This document shows, in pieces, positions 11,616 to 24,000 of a DNA stretch of 64,000 nucleotides. Under the pieces are notes generated by a model. The model ran no database searches. It was not told the origin of the DNA and was given only the letters and a program-made list of their open reading frames with translations. Numbering within the stretch: position 1 is the stretch's first letter; each line of letters opens with the position of its first letter. The DNA comes from Desmodus rotundus (lineage: Eukaryota > Chordata > Mammalia > Chiroptera > Phyllostomidae): assembly GCF_022682495.2 (NCBI RefSeq), contig NC_071389.1, positions 182,513,556 to 182,577,555 on the forward strand. The letters are read 5' to 3'. The position numbers were made by a program, and so were the translations under genes.

Positions 11616-12634
11616 AACTTTCCTACTCTATATACCTCTATTGCTTTATATACATTCTTCCATCTTTGCACATGAATATCCCTAATCCAATGAAGGTTCT
11701 TCAACACAGATAACTGCTCCCTGTGCCCCATTCATTACCACAGACTTTTAGAAAGTCTGTAGAGTGTGAGAAAGAACTGGATGTGGGCACTAGTCTCGTA
11801 GTGGGCACACGGTTCAGCAGCAGTTTAGTAGTGAGCCAGTTTATAGAGGTTTGATTAACACAACAGGAAGATCCTAAAAGGTCTGTCCCCATGAAAACAG
11901 ATTTCTTCTGGGACTAGAGACACAGTCGCTTGCAGAAAACATGCATTTCCAGCATCTCTTTCTCTGACAGCTTCCCAGGATGGGTACAAATAAAGGGCTA
12001 CCACGCCTTGAGCCTTATGGAAACTTGCACTCGAGCCCCCCAAATCCTGACCACACCCTGGAATTTGTCATCACCTGAATTCGACACACATATATTTTAA
12101 TTCCAACACTCACCTTCTAACTGTGACCTTGTAGCCTTCAGCCCCCTCCCACCCCCCACCACACAGACACACACACACACTCACACCATTACTTCAGTCG
12201 TCTCTGCCCTTAGGACAGAGGTCAGGTCCTTCTTCCTTCTGCCTCCCACCTGCTTCCTCAGGGCTTTCCCAGGAAGCTGGTCCCCTAGTTGCTCCCCCGG
12301 ACCACTCTCTTCAGCTCTTTGAAATTCCTTTGTAACACTAAACCTATGCTTCACTCTGAGTGAAACCCGACTGCTGGGTCACCACACAAACCGCTGTCTG
12401 TGTTCACCCAGGCGGAGGGCTCTGCTCCAGAAAGTCCTGTGAAGGTGTGGACCACACACTGCCCTTCTCCTTGCTCCCTGATCCCCCCTTTTCCCCAAAT
12501 ATTCACCCACTCCTGAAGGACCTTTCAATATCCACCACTACCCCCTCCACCCCCAGTCCTCAGGGGAAGACCTTACCTCCTCCCTCTCGGAGAAAGCTGA
12601 GGTCCTTGGACAGAGCACCTTAACTCTCTGCTCT

Positions 12635-12770
12635 CTTCCATTCACTCATTCCAGAAGTGTTTTTTGAATGTCTGTTATGTCCCAGGGTCACTATGCTAGG
12701 TGCTGGGGGAATAAATAGCACACATTCTCTGCCTTTGTGATGCTTTCTCTCTGGTGATGGACGCAGACAT
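12635..12770 (+). repeat. L2 LINE fragment
   Basis: TGTTATGTCCCAGGGTCACT with GCTAGGTGCTGGGGGAATAA is the common L2 3' text. Confidence 0.6.
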
Positions 12771-12984
12771 GTAAGGAAGACTGTTCAGTCCACGTATCCC
12801 CCGTGCTGTGAGAAAACCCAAACTGAGCCCAGCTTTTGAGTAATCCCAGGCCAGACATGGGACATCTGAGGGATGATACCAGCTCCCTGCAATCTGAATC
12901 ACGCCCAGACACCTGAGGCTCCCAGGCACGGGTCCTAGACATAGTAGAACAGAGATTAACTATTTCCATTGGCTCTGGCTAAAT

Positions 12985-13240
12985 TCATGACCCAAGAACC
13001 CATAAATCTATACCTTTACTTATGTTATTCTTTCTCCACCTGGAACACACCTCCAGCATTCTTTGCTTGGTTAGATAGATCTTTCTTATTCCTTAAGACT
13101 CGGTTTATGCCTTCTCTTCTCCAGAAAGCATTCCCCAAACCCCTTTCTCTGGGCTGTTTTAGCATACCTCTTCTTTAGCATTTTATACAAATTACTTATC
13201 TTTGTTCATCCGGAAATTTTGTGTACATCCTGTCTGGCAC
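12985..13240 (+). repeat. L2 LINE 3' fragment
   Basis: Contains TTCTCCACCTGGAACACACC and GAAAGCATTCCCCAAACCCC, matching the L2 3' end pattern. Confidence 0.6.
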
Positions 13241-14744
13241 AAAGACACTCACAGATGCCTATCAGCTGAAGTGAATAAACGCCAGCCCCAGGGAAATCTG
13301 TTCCGTTTGTCTTTAGCGCCCTCTACCTTCCTCATAGCACCCTTCCACACCACCCTTCAAGGGGCCCTTGCCTCAATTCACTTTCAGTATCACACAGCAG
13401 TGATACTGAAAAATGAATGACATTAGCTGAGAATATGGGGTAAGCTCAGAGGGCCAGAGACACCTCCAAAAGTATCATGTGGGCTCGGGGACTTGCTAAA
13501 GTCTAGCCACTTAGAACGTGATCATAGACCAGGGGTCTGAACCGCACTCTCGCTCCTGGTATTCCCAGCACTGAAGACAGGTGAGAACAGAGACTTGAGG
13601 AGCAGAACCGCACTGCAGTGGATACGTGTCCTAGGGAGAGACGGAGGAGCAGCCTCAGGGTCATAGGGATGGACAGACAGGAAGCTGCCCCTTTGATACC
13701 TGCCCCACCTTTTGGGTGTTTGCTCCTGTTTTGAGACTTTTGTCACTGCATCAGGACTTTGGGGGGGTATTTAATAACGATATAGCTCCCTTCCACACAC
13801 ACACACGTACTCAAAAACAGCATTCCTCTTGACTGGAGTTTACTTGGCCAGGAGTGGACCCGACCTGGGTCAGTCTCACCTCTTGAGATTTGGAATTAAG
13901 ACAGTCTCTCCACATGGAAAGAACTGTTTGCCACAGTGGGAGCCGGGCAGCCGGGCTACACAGTGTGGACTGGAGAAACAGCGATGCAGCCGGGGTACGA
14001 CGGCTCCAGAGTCCTGAGTGCCAGTCCCCTTCTGTCTGTCCACAGGCTCCAATGGCCTCCCTCTACCCTGTGTCCTTGAAGTAACCCCCCTGTTCCCTTT
14101 CTGACTTCCAGTCCTCTGGGTTGCTGTGAGTTACAGTCAAAGAAGCCTAACCAACCGGACAGCAGTTCCCAAACTGTGCCGAGGCATCACCTGGCATTCG
14201 CAGGTGTACTTTTTTGCTCTCTTATTTGAATCAAGTTGTTGTATTGTTTCCAGTATTTATTTCTACAGCTTAACGCTCTATGTGGGTGAAGAATGTTTGC
14301 TGACCACTACAGAGATGAGGCAGGTTGAACAGGAGACTGAGGGGAAGTACTGGTGTGTAGGGGGCGGTCACCAGGCCCTAACGGACAGGGGAGCAGGACA
14401 AGTCCAGGGGATTGGCAGGTGGATCCAGGCGGGAGGAGCAGAGTGTTCCCACCAGAGTTTACACGATTTGATATGGAAGTTCATCCTATGTCCACCAGCG
14501 GGCCGATGGGCAAATCCAACTGAGTGTTCATGTTTATTGTTACTTAGAAGGCAAAACCCTAATCATGCTGAACTCTTGGTGTGCAGCCGATTCAAGTTAC
14601 AGAACTTCAAATAACAGGTAAATAATATGTTGATGTATTCTGTGACCATACCAGGAGAAAATAAGAAACTGAAAACTTTATAAATCAAAAGATTACACTT
14701 TTATAAAATTCACTTTATATCAAGAACATGCCATGGGGCGGGTG

Positions 14745-14904
14745 GGGGGGGGAAAGTAGCTTTATTTACGAAAAGCACTGACAAAATAATAAAAAGCCAA
14801 AAGTGAAAAGACATTTTTAGTTATGATATGAGCTGAAGTTCTACATTTGTTTATGGATTCAATTTAAAAAAGAGAAATGTCTGAGAGGAGCAAGGGGCAA
14901 GCCC
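14745..14904 (-). other. LTA4H: LTA4H 3' untranslated region
   Basis: About 160 bases between the TGA and the inferred cleavage site. The tract is A/T-rich after the first 30 bases. The end is inferred from the AATAAA; the exact cleavage base cannot be seen. Confidence 0.7.
14761..14766 (-). terminator. LTA4H polyadenylation signal AATAAA
   Basis: A canonical AATAAA on the minus strand about 140 bases after the LTA4H stop codon, with cleavage expected 10-30 bases further on (about 14735-14750). It is followed by a C-rich rather than a GT-rich run. Confidence 0.75.
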
Positions 14905-15022
14905 TCACTCCACCTGTAGGTCCTTGCCCACCAGCATGGCGGTCACGGGGTGCATGCCAGCCCTGTGCTCGCGGTAGGTGTGGATGGCGAGGTCACGGGA
15001 CTTGTCGAAGGCAGCAAGGTCC
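14905..15022 (-). CDS. LTA4H: LTA4H coding exon 19 (stop codon)
   Basis: Residues 573-611, [20 protein letters not shown] then [18 protein letters not shown] and TGA at 14907-14905. Acceptor GTGCAG. The human C-terminus, from memory, is VGKDLKVD; here it is VGKDLQVE. Confidence 0.96.
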
Positions 15023-18000
15023 CTGCACAAGAGGAAGACGACGAATAATGACTTGTTTGGTTGTGTTGGAAAGTTTTATTGTACTTATAAAGGGAACGAA
15101 AAGCAGACAGGTTAATCATGGGCATTTATGTCATGATTTATCTTTTTTCCAGAATTCCTGCCAAGTCGATAGTCAAAATAACGTCATTGAGATGATGTTT
15201 TAATGTATCTTGCAGGCAAAATACAACTTTTTTCCTTTATAAAGCATTCCTTTATGTCAAGCAACCTACTCTTTTACCTCACTGCAATACCTGAATCAAA
15301 AAAAAAAAATTGGCTTTACCTGCTCAGTCCTTCTCCAGACATTCTTGTCCATGCCTCCTCACCAATCATCTTTTACTTGCTTTTAAAGATCTTTCTGTGT
15401 CTATAAGATCATCTTGGTTTTATTTACTTTTCATTAGTGCCTAATCCCATTTGGCCCATAAGAGGTAAACCATATATAATGCTTCTAAAAAAGCTAATTA
15501 AATTATCTCAAATTTTAAATATTTAGAAGTCTTAATTCCTATGCAAAGATTATACCTATAATCTTTAACAAACCTAATAATATGCATTATTTTTAGATTG
15601 AATTTGACACAGTATTTTAGCAACAAAAACAATCTGCTTAAGATTTTTTTTCTTCCCCATCCTTACATAAATTCAAAACATAGTTTGATTTGATTCTTAC
15701 TTGAATAAGGGTCGCGTAAACTTCATTCTTCCTTGTTCAGTCACCATTTTCAGAGCCAAAGGAATTGCTTCCTCCCATTTCGACTGAATGCAGAGCCGCA
15801 ACCATCTGAAAGGAGGAGTTTTAGGGGATATGAGGTGGGAAAGGAGAAGGAAGAGGCAGGATGTGACAGGTATACATGAAAATAATTTTTGTAATGATGA
15901 ATCATCCTATTATAGTTACGTTGTACACCACTTTATATTATGTCTTTATTCAGAGAATCTCAAATACCTATATATACAATATAATAATTGGAGAAGAGAA
16001 GGAAGAGGAATTTGTTCTTTAAAAAGATCATACGTCTGGAGTAAGCAGGTGCTCGTGTACCTAATATATGCAATTTCTGAAGGAATTAAACTTTGGTTTA
16101 AGCCTCACTACCAATTTGAATTAAGGAAGATTAACCACATGACAGAATCAGAGACTTCTAACTATTTCCATTTCAGAGTCAGTTTGGCTAGTTGTGGAAG
16201 AACGTGTATTGACCATTGAATCCTTAATCCTAACCTTTTTTAAAGGCGAGAGCTTAAGACAAATTCTAATAAAAAGATGAACACTATCATCTTATAGGTA
16301 TTACAACTGTTCCTTAAAAAAACACCAATTATTTATATAGAAGCAATAAATTTGACTAGGATTTCTCAAGACTCATCCTCTGCTTTCCCTTAATCCACCC
16401 TTGAAACTAGTTTTCTGCTTTCTTCCACAGAGACAAGTTAAAATGATGTACCTGAATCGTATTTCAGAATTGTTAATGGCATTGAAGTTGTACACCTCTT
16501 GCATTCGCTTTATGTGCCCCAATGGAAGAGGTGCCTAAGAGCAAAATAAAAAAGTATCATTTCAACAGGATTCCTTGGAAGAAAGGAGCTGGAGAGAAAT
16601 TCTTAGCCAGATTAAAATCCTAAGTATTTTATAATGTAAAAGTAAGTTAGATAAAGGTAAAAGAAATAAATGCACTCTAAAATAAGTTTTGTGCAAACTT
16701 AGTCTGGATACGGACGTTCTACTGGGAGCAGATAATTTAATTTGTGAGGTACACAGAGAATTAAGAGAGAATCATGCTCCTCAGGCTTTTGGGGATATAT
16801 AAATAGCAATTTTCAGATTCTTTCCACAGTCTTTCAAGTTCTTCCTTATACCTTATATAGTTTAAATTTATTCCATTTTCCAGATTTAATCAGTTTCTTA
16901 ATTTTTTTCCTCACAAATTCCCCCCAGCATTATCTTTGTATATTTCCTCTGAAAGCCCTTTTAAGTTACCTATAGTCCTACAAAATAGCAGTGTTTAAAC
17001 TTTTATATTTCAGACCCATCAGAATCTGATGAATAATATGGACCCTTTCTTTAGGGGAAAAAAATACATTTACCATATAAGCACAAACTCAAATTGTATA
17101 AATACATTTCCAGGAGGTTCATAAGCCTCCTGTGCCCATCTTAACCCATGCTGACAGGGAGAACACCTTCGGGTGGAGGAAAGCAAGGAGAGGTCAGTTT
17201 GGACAAGCAGAGTCTGAGGCGCCTGTGAAGTGCAGGCTGAAGTGCCACCAGGTCCAGGGTAACCGTCTTTGCCAGCCTCGACCCCACCTTACACAACTCA
17301 CTAACCATCTCTGCTCTTACTGACTGCTAGACCCTTCCCATATTATTTAATTTCAACTAAACTGCAAGTGCACCCTGGAAGGTCAGCTGGTTAGGGCCCC
17401 TCCTAGGCTCCCCCACTTCCCCCAGGTTTGCCATTCCCACTGCCAAGTCATCCCATTGCGTTCTTTCTGCCTGGTGCCCGGCCATGCAGCGGTGCCACAG
17501 ACATCTGTACTGAAAGTGGTTCTCTCAGGCCCCTGCTGCCTCAAGATCCTATTCCTCTTTTTGCATCAGTTCCACCAGAAGTTCTATTCAGGTCTTCTCC
17601 ATCCCTCTCAAGGTCTTTAGACCTGAGAGCTCCGTGTCAGGTAGTAGAGAAGACCCAGTCATTTTCTCCCTCTCAGAATGCAGCACCTCCTTTCGGTTTC
17701 ACATCTCCTTTTAATTACCTGGGCCTGGAACCCTGAAATCTGCTTGAACTCTTCCCTGTTAACCCCCAAATCTAGTCAGTCACAAAACCTTTCATCCTGT
17801 GTGACATCCCTCTCACCTGTCCTGCTCTTTCCCTTCCCACCAGGCCCCCCCTCACGTTCTAGCCTCCCGCCAGCCTCCCGCCTAACATCACCACCAGCCT
17901 TCACGTCACCAGCAAAGTAGTTTCCACAACCACCATTTCCTCAAGTGACTCTCTTGTGAAAAATGTCAAATCCTTGCCCTGGATGGTGTGATTCAGTTGG

Positions 18001-21000
18001 TTGGAGTGTTGTCTTAGAAACTGAGAGGTCACGGGTTCAATTCACCATCAGGGCACATGCCTGGGTTGTGGGTTCGGTCCCTAGTCAGGGCGCACGTGAG
18101 ATGCAACCAATTGATGTTTCTCTCTCACATTGCTGTTTCCCTCCCTCCCTTCCCCTCTCTCTAAAAAGCACCTCCTCCAGTGAGAATTAAAAATAATGAA
18201 AATAAAAATAAAAATAAATAAATAAGGCTCTTTCAAAAAAACAGTTAAATCCTTTCCTAGAGACTAGAATAAAATCTAAAATGCTTAGCATTCAAGACTT
18301 ACACCACCAGACCTACTTGTGCCACCTGCATTATCTCCTTCACCAGAGCCTTGCAGGACCCTGCAACACCGGGCCCGCACCGCCACTCACTGCTCCTTCC
18401 GGCTTGAATGCCTCCCTCCCTGCTGACCCCGCTCTGCTCAAGGCCAGTCCTGCTCCCCCCAAATCCTTCCTTGATTACCGCAGTTGGGAGGCCTCCTTCC
18501 TAATTAAGTTTTTCTCCAATGATCACTAAAATATACGTCCTCTTATTGCTAAATTTTGCATGAGTGACCTCTCTTACTAGGTTATATATTATATATTTCT
18601 TATATATACTTTTATATTCAGCACAATGCAAAAAATAGTAGGCATTCAATAAATGTTTTTAAGTAAATGAATGAATTTTGTCCTTTTTTCCATTAGTTTC
18701 CACGGTAATGTTTTTTTCCCAAGTTGGGTTCGACATAAATGCTGTGCCTTATGCCCATTCTAACTGCTAATGTTTTGAGCTAGTACTTACTTTCTGAAGC
18801 ATCTGTGCTAAAAATTCATTCAACTGATGAGAAGAGAGATCTTTCAGGTCTGCTGAGTTGAATGAGTTCAAATCATCTTCTTTGGCCTAAAATAAATGTT
18901 ACCTGGTTATTTCCATTCATGTACAATTTATATTTATTGGTTCATCTGACATAAAAGTAAACATTAAGAAAAAGGCAGAAATACAAGAATACATAAAATT
19001 ATTTTTATAATTTTTATAAAATTATAAATAAATTTAAGCTTTAGCTACTTTAATATTTCTGAGATTGAATCACTATATCTATGACTCCTAAAATCTATAT
19101 TACTTAAAAAAAATTAGACTATTAATAGTAAGAGTGGGGAAACTTTTGACATCCTTTATACCATTCACACTAATCTGTCTTTTATTACAAGATCTCAGCT
19201 AACAACTCAGAGGGTACAGAAAAAATTAGTTTTCCTCCCCTACAAGAATTATTCCTAAATTTTCCGTTAAAGAATTATCCAAGGTTTATAATCTCTGTGG
19301 CTTCTCTACGGGTTATGTTTCAGTGTGTACAGGAAGCAGCTGCTCTTTAGGAAGTCTCAAAGAGATGGACAATAATCCCGACAGAGCAAATGCGCCTCAA
19401 CCCTTCCCTAACCGTTAGCATTAGCAGCCGTCCAAGGTCATTTTAGATTTACTTGGTATGTGTAACAGCTTATAAATGACTTATGAGGAAAAGAGAAGAT
19501 GCAAATATTTTTGTGTACTTTTTTAAGAGTTAAAAAGAAGAAAAATCAGAAGCAATGTTATCAACATCTACTTGTTTTTCCCCTTCAACTTTATGCATTG
19601 GGAGATGATAGAGTATCATATCACTCTGGACAAACTTGACTTACAAACGGCCTTTCCAAATACAGGAGTTCATGAGCGAAGTACCCACCACCCCTGGCCC
19701 GCCACCGTCATGCATACAGACATATTTGCGCGATTCAAACAGGGTCAGAGTCACACATTGTTACTCACAGTAATCCATCTTTGACTTAAGGCAATACAAG
19801 CATTTGTCAGACTCATATCGTAACTGCAAAGATGAATAAATATTAGAGATTAAATTTATAAAAATGAACGTGCTTTTGCATAAACACAATTTTGAAGTTA
19901 TAGAACATATTTAAATTTCAAAGTTATTTTTAAATAAGGATAAGGAACTCCAGAGTGCCAAGAATAGGAAATCTTCCACCTGACTTAAATATTACTGGTG
20001 TCATCTAAGAACTCGGAAAGCTAAGTGCATACCAAATTAATGAAACTCCTGATTACTCTTTGGAGAGAATGCCAAACACCCCAGCAGGTCAAAAGCTTAA
20101 GTAGCCGAGGCTGAAGGAGCCGGGCCTCTGCTGAGCATGGTTAGTGTTTACTGTACGGCAGGGGCAGTTCTGGGCACCTGGGACAACAGATAAACCACAG
20201 AGGCCTCGCTCTCATGGGTCTTACATTCTGTTCTTCCAACCATCCCACCATCCAGTAAGTCTGAGGGCACTTACGTGACAGGCACGGTCCTAATCACTGG
20301 GAAATACCAGTGTCACAGAAAACCCTGGGGAGACTCTGAAACCATATGATAATTGTGTTTCTCTCTTTTTAGAAAAAGGTAGAAATGACAAACTCCAACT
20401 ATTAAACCAAGCAAGCTGCGCTACGATTTGTGTATTCTCACCTTAGAAAATAAATCATGTTTTACAACAGTGGAAGAAACTGTGTAATGTGTGCATAATT
20501 CTTGCAAACACTGTCCTCTTCACCCATAAATCCTGTGTGCTTGCTGTGAAATGTTTCTATTAGAGAACAGAGGGGCACCTGGCCTGTGGGCCTAAATCAA
20601 TTGCGTTTTGATGAGAAGTTCCCATTGAACCTGCTTCAAGAGAGCTCATGCTCCATGGAGGTAATAAAAGGGTCAAAGCAGTGACCTTCTTTGAGTCAGC
20701 TGCCAATTTATCTTCATGAAACATCAGCTGTGGACTTTATATAAACCCTTGGGTTTGTCTTCAAGACCTAATGGTATCACAGATCCTGGATTACTCAGGC
20801 AGTAAATAAATCACGTTCAATTAGAATGTTATTTATTTCAAAAGGAATGATAGGAGAGTAAAAAACCTTTGGCTGGTGTGTTTCTTGGTGCCCTGAAATT
20901 TCCTTCCATTGTAATGAAAAGAACTAGGTAGGGCTTAGCCCAAGGAGGGAAGCAACCCTTATTTACAGCAAGGTCCTAAGAAGAGTAATGAGCAAAACCA

Positions 21001-24000
21001 GACACATGTGCCCTGCTCTCACAGTGCTTCAATGTAGTAAAGGAGAAAGACGTTAATGATCACACAAATAAATGCAAAATTACTACTGTGGCCACAGCCA
21101 TGAAGAGGCAATACAGAGCACCAAGAGGCGCCAACATAGGAGACTTGACCTGGTCAGAGAGGTCGAGAAATGCTCCCACGATGGAGTAAGTACTTCGTGC
21201 GCTGAGACTGGAATGAACTGGGTGAAGAGTGCTCGCATGAAAGGGACAGCATTCCTGGCCAGAGCACGTGAGTGTACATCCTCATGGGACTGGTGGAAAA
21301 CCAGGGCTCGGGCGCCTAATTGAGGAGGATGCTTAGTTTAAAAGGCTCTATATTGGAGGGGTTAAGACAGCCAGGGTTTGCATCTCAACTCCTATTTCTT
21401 ACCTGCTGTGTAACCTTGAGCAAGACACTTTACCTAGCTAAGCCTCATTTGCCTCCTCTGGAAATGAGAATGATAACTTCTAACACTGTTATAATGATTA
21501 ACATCATACTTAGGATATTTTTCTGATTGCAAATGTTTTCCAGGAAAGGGCAATAGCTTACTCTTCCATGTCTCACCATCCTTGCACAAAAAGGAGGCAT
21601 TAAATAATTATGTGCAATGAATTAAGCTGTTTGTATTTAAATATCCTGGAAATTGTTCTTTTGACCTCAGGTTTAAGGTTCAAACCCCTAAGAACTCTCC
21701 TCTCCTCACTAACTAGTGACAGCTTCAGGAAGGCAGACAATGCTCAGGTATTTTGAGGAGCTTTAGGACAGAGGAGATTGAGAAGGAAACCATTAACAGG
21801 GTGAGTACTGACTTGGGTTTTACAGGAGGCAGTCCAGGGGAGTAGAGCCAGGTATTCCAGTCAACTTGATTGAGAATATCGACCTGTCAGCAGTAAGAAC
21901 ATCCAGTTTTCTACAGAACAATCTTTTCTATTGAAAAAAATCTAAAACAGACTTTTAGGTCCTTAAATCTATAATTTTGTCTATGTGGACATGCCAAGAT
22001 AATTTTGAAGTCTTTTTTCTAAAATAAATTTATATTAATAGTGTTCTGTTAAATAATTAAAATATGAAAAGGACATACAAAAAATAAATTTTTAAGACAC
22101 TATTGCGGATCTCTCTGAAATACTTCCACATATTAGCTCATGTTATTGAGATCATATATTAAATAGGAAAAAATACCATGAAAGATTGAGTCTAAATTCT
22201 AGACCAATACTGCTATTAAGTAATTCAGATCCGTCTAACAAATAGCCATTAAAGATAATACTGGACATGAAAAATAAGAGTTCTTAACAGCCAACCTTAT
22301 CTTTAAAGTGAGAATACAGGAAGTCCTTCCAGTCATCAGTGGTTATGCTCTTGTAGGAAAATTTCTCAACATAAGCCTTTAAGAATCCTAGGAAAATCTC
22401 TAAGAGTTAAAAAAAAAAAAAGTCTATTAATGGAAAGGTAATTAACTTTTTTTTGGTGTTTAGCATTGTACTGTTAACCAGAAAGTCCAGAGAAGAGGGA
22501 AGCCAATGAGGACTGTAAGAGTGAAAGAACGTTCAAGAAAGGAGGCGGGACTTAATTTGGGACTTGAAGAATGTATGTAATTTGGTGGAAGGGAGAAGAG
22601 GAACTACAGGTAAGGGACTGCACAATGAAGACACAGAAAAGGAATACACATCATGAGTTCTAAAAGCAATGACCCTAGTGTGACCAGAAAGGAGAAAAAG
22701 GAGATCAGACAGGCTGAATGGGCCCCGACGGGGAAGGGCTCTCAAAGTCAATCAGCAAAGGAGAGCACCTCAGCGCCCAGCAACAAGGAAGGTTACACAG
22801 ACTCAGCACATCTACGCGATGTTAACACTATGGCGGCATTAAGACAGATTTGTATGTTCTGATGTGGAAGGATATATATGAAATACTGAATTGAGGAAAT
22901 GTAGAATAAGTATGTAGTCCGAGTCCTTTTCTGTAATTAAAATAATTACACACATTTATTTGCCAATTTGTTCATTTACACTTAGAAAAAGATCTGGAGC
23001 CACCTGCAGCAAACCGCTAACGGTGATGTTATGTCTGCAGAGTAGAAAGCGGCTGAGGGACTCTCCCTCGTTACTCTTATAAACTACACCACACACTTTT
23101 GTTTTCAAGGAATATATACAATTTTCCTAATTTTTAAAAAACTGGTGAGTTTTTTTAAATTCAAGCGGCACAATTTTGAACTCAGTGGTTATTCAAGGTT
23201 TTAAGTACAGGTAATGATAAAGATTTCTTCAGCAGCTACATACGGAAGGAGCTGGAAGAATACAATGGAGCAAATACAACAGTTAAACATTCTCCCTTAT
23301 TCTTCACATTATCCTAAAAACAAAATCGGAAAACGCCAATGACTCGCCTGGTCCTCCGAGAAGCTGCTCAAGGTGGAAGAGCAGAGCAAAGCCCTTTTCG
23401 TAGGGGACTGAAGAGTACGCTACATCCGGGTCCACATTCTTCAGATCGACCACGAGTTTGGTGAAAGGATGCGTGTGCCCAAAAGTCTTTATCTGCAAGG
23501 CACAAAATTAGGTGAATGTTCACACGTGAAGGCGAGTTACCACCATGCAAACAAGCCAATGGGGAAGGCTTACTTCCCTCAGTGGTATAACTTCAGGGAA
23601 GGCTAGAACATACCCAACTTAGAGACTGGAAACTGTAGGATATGTTAGCGTAAATTTCTGGAAGTTTACTAGTGGTATTTGTTGCCCAATAGTAAGCTTT
23701 TTCTTGTAAAAGACCAGAAAAATGTTTCAATACCTGGTCAGCAAATTCAGCTTTCAGAAATAGCCCTTAAAAGTGACATAAATATACCAAATAAAACTGA
23801 AACACAGTAACTGACTATTGTAATTGTGAAGACCCAATGAGGCCGTACGTACTGGGCAAGATCACATTTAGGGTAGGGTTCAATAGAACATTTCACCAGC
23901 ATCTGCTTGATTTTCCACAGCTGTAAAAATGATTTTCTTGTTGTTACTTAGGAAAGGTGCTTTTCAAAGTCAAATTTTTGAACACTTATAGAACTTTGGA

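Larger units (their letters stand above)
10586..14744. other. HAL-LTA4H intergenic region
   Basis: About 4.2 kb between the HAL start codon and the LTA4H poly(A) site. It should hold the HAL promoter and any non-coding first exon; neither could be placed. It contains MIR and L2 remnants and short CA repeats (around 12165-12183 and 13795-13806). Long open frames here are shadows of repeats. Confidence 0.6.

Noticed and set aside
17976..18243. tRNA-like B-box sequences in the Ves SINEs considered as tRNA genes
   Set aside because: No cloverleaf forms, and the copies have tails and target duplications; they are SINEs.
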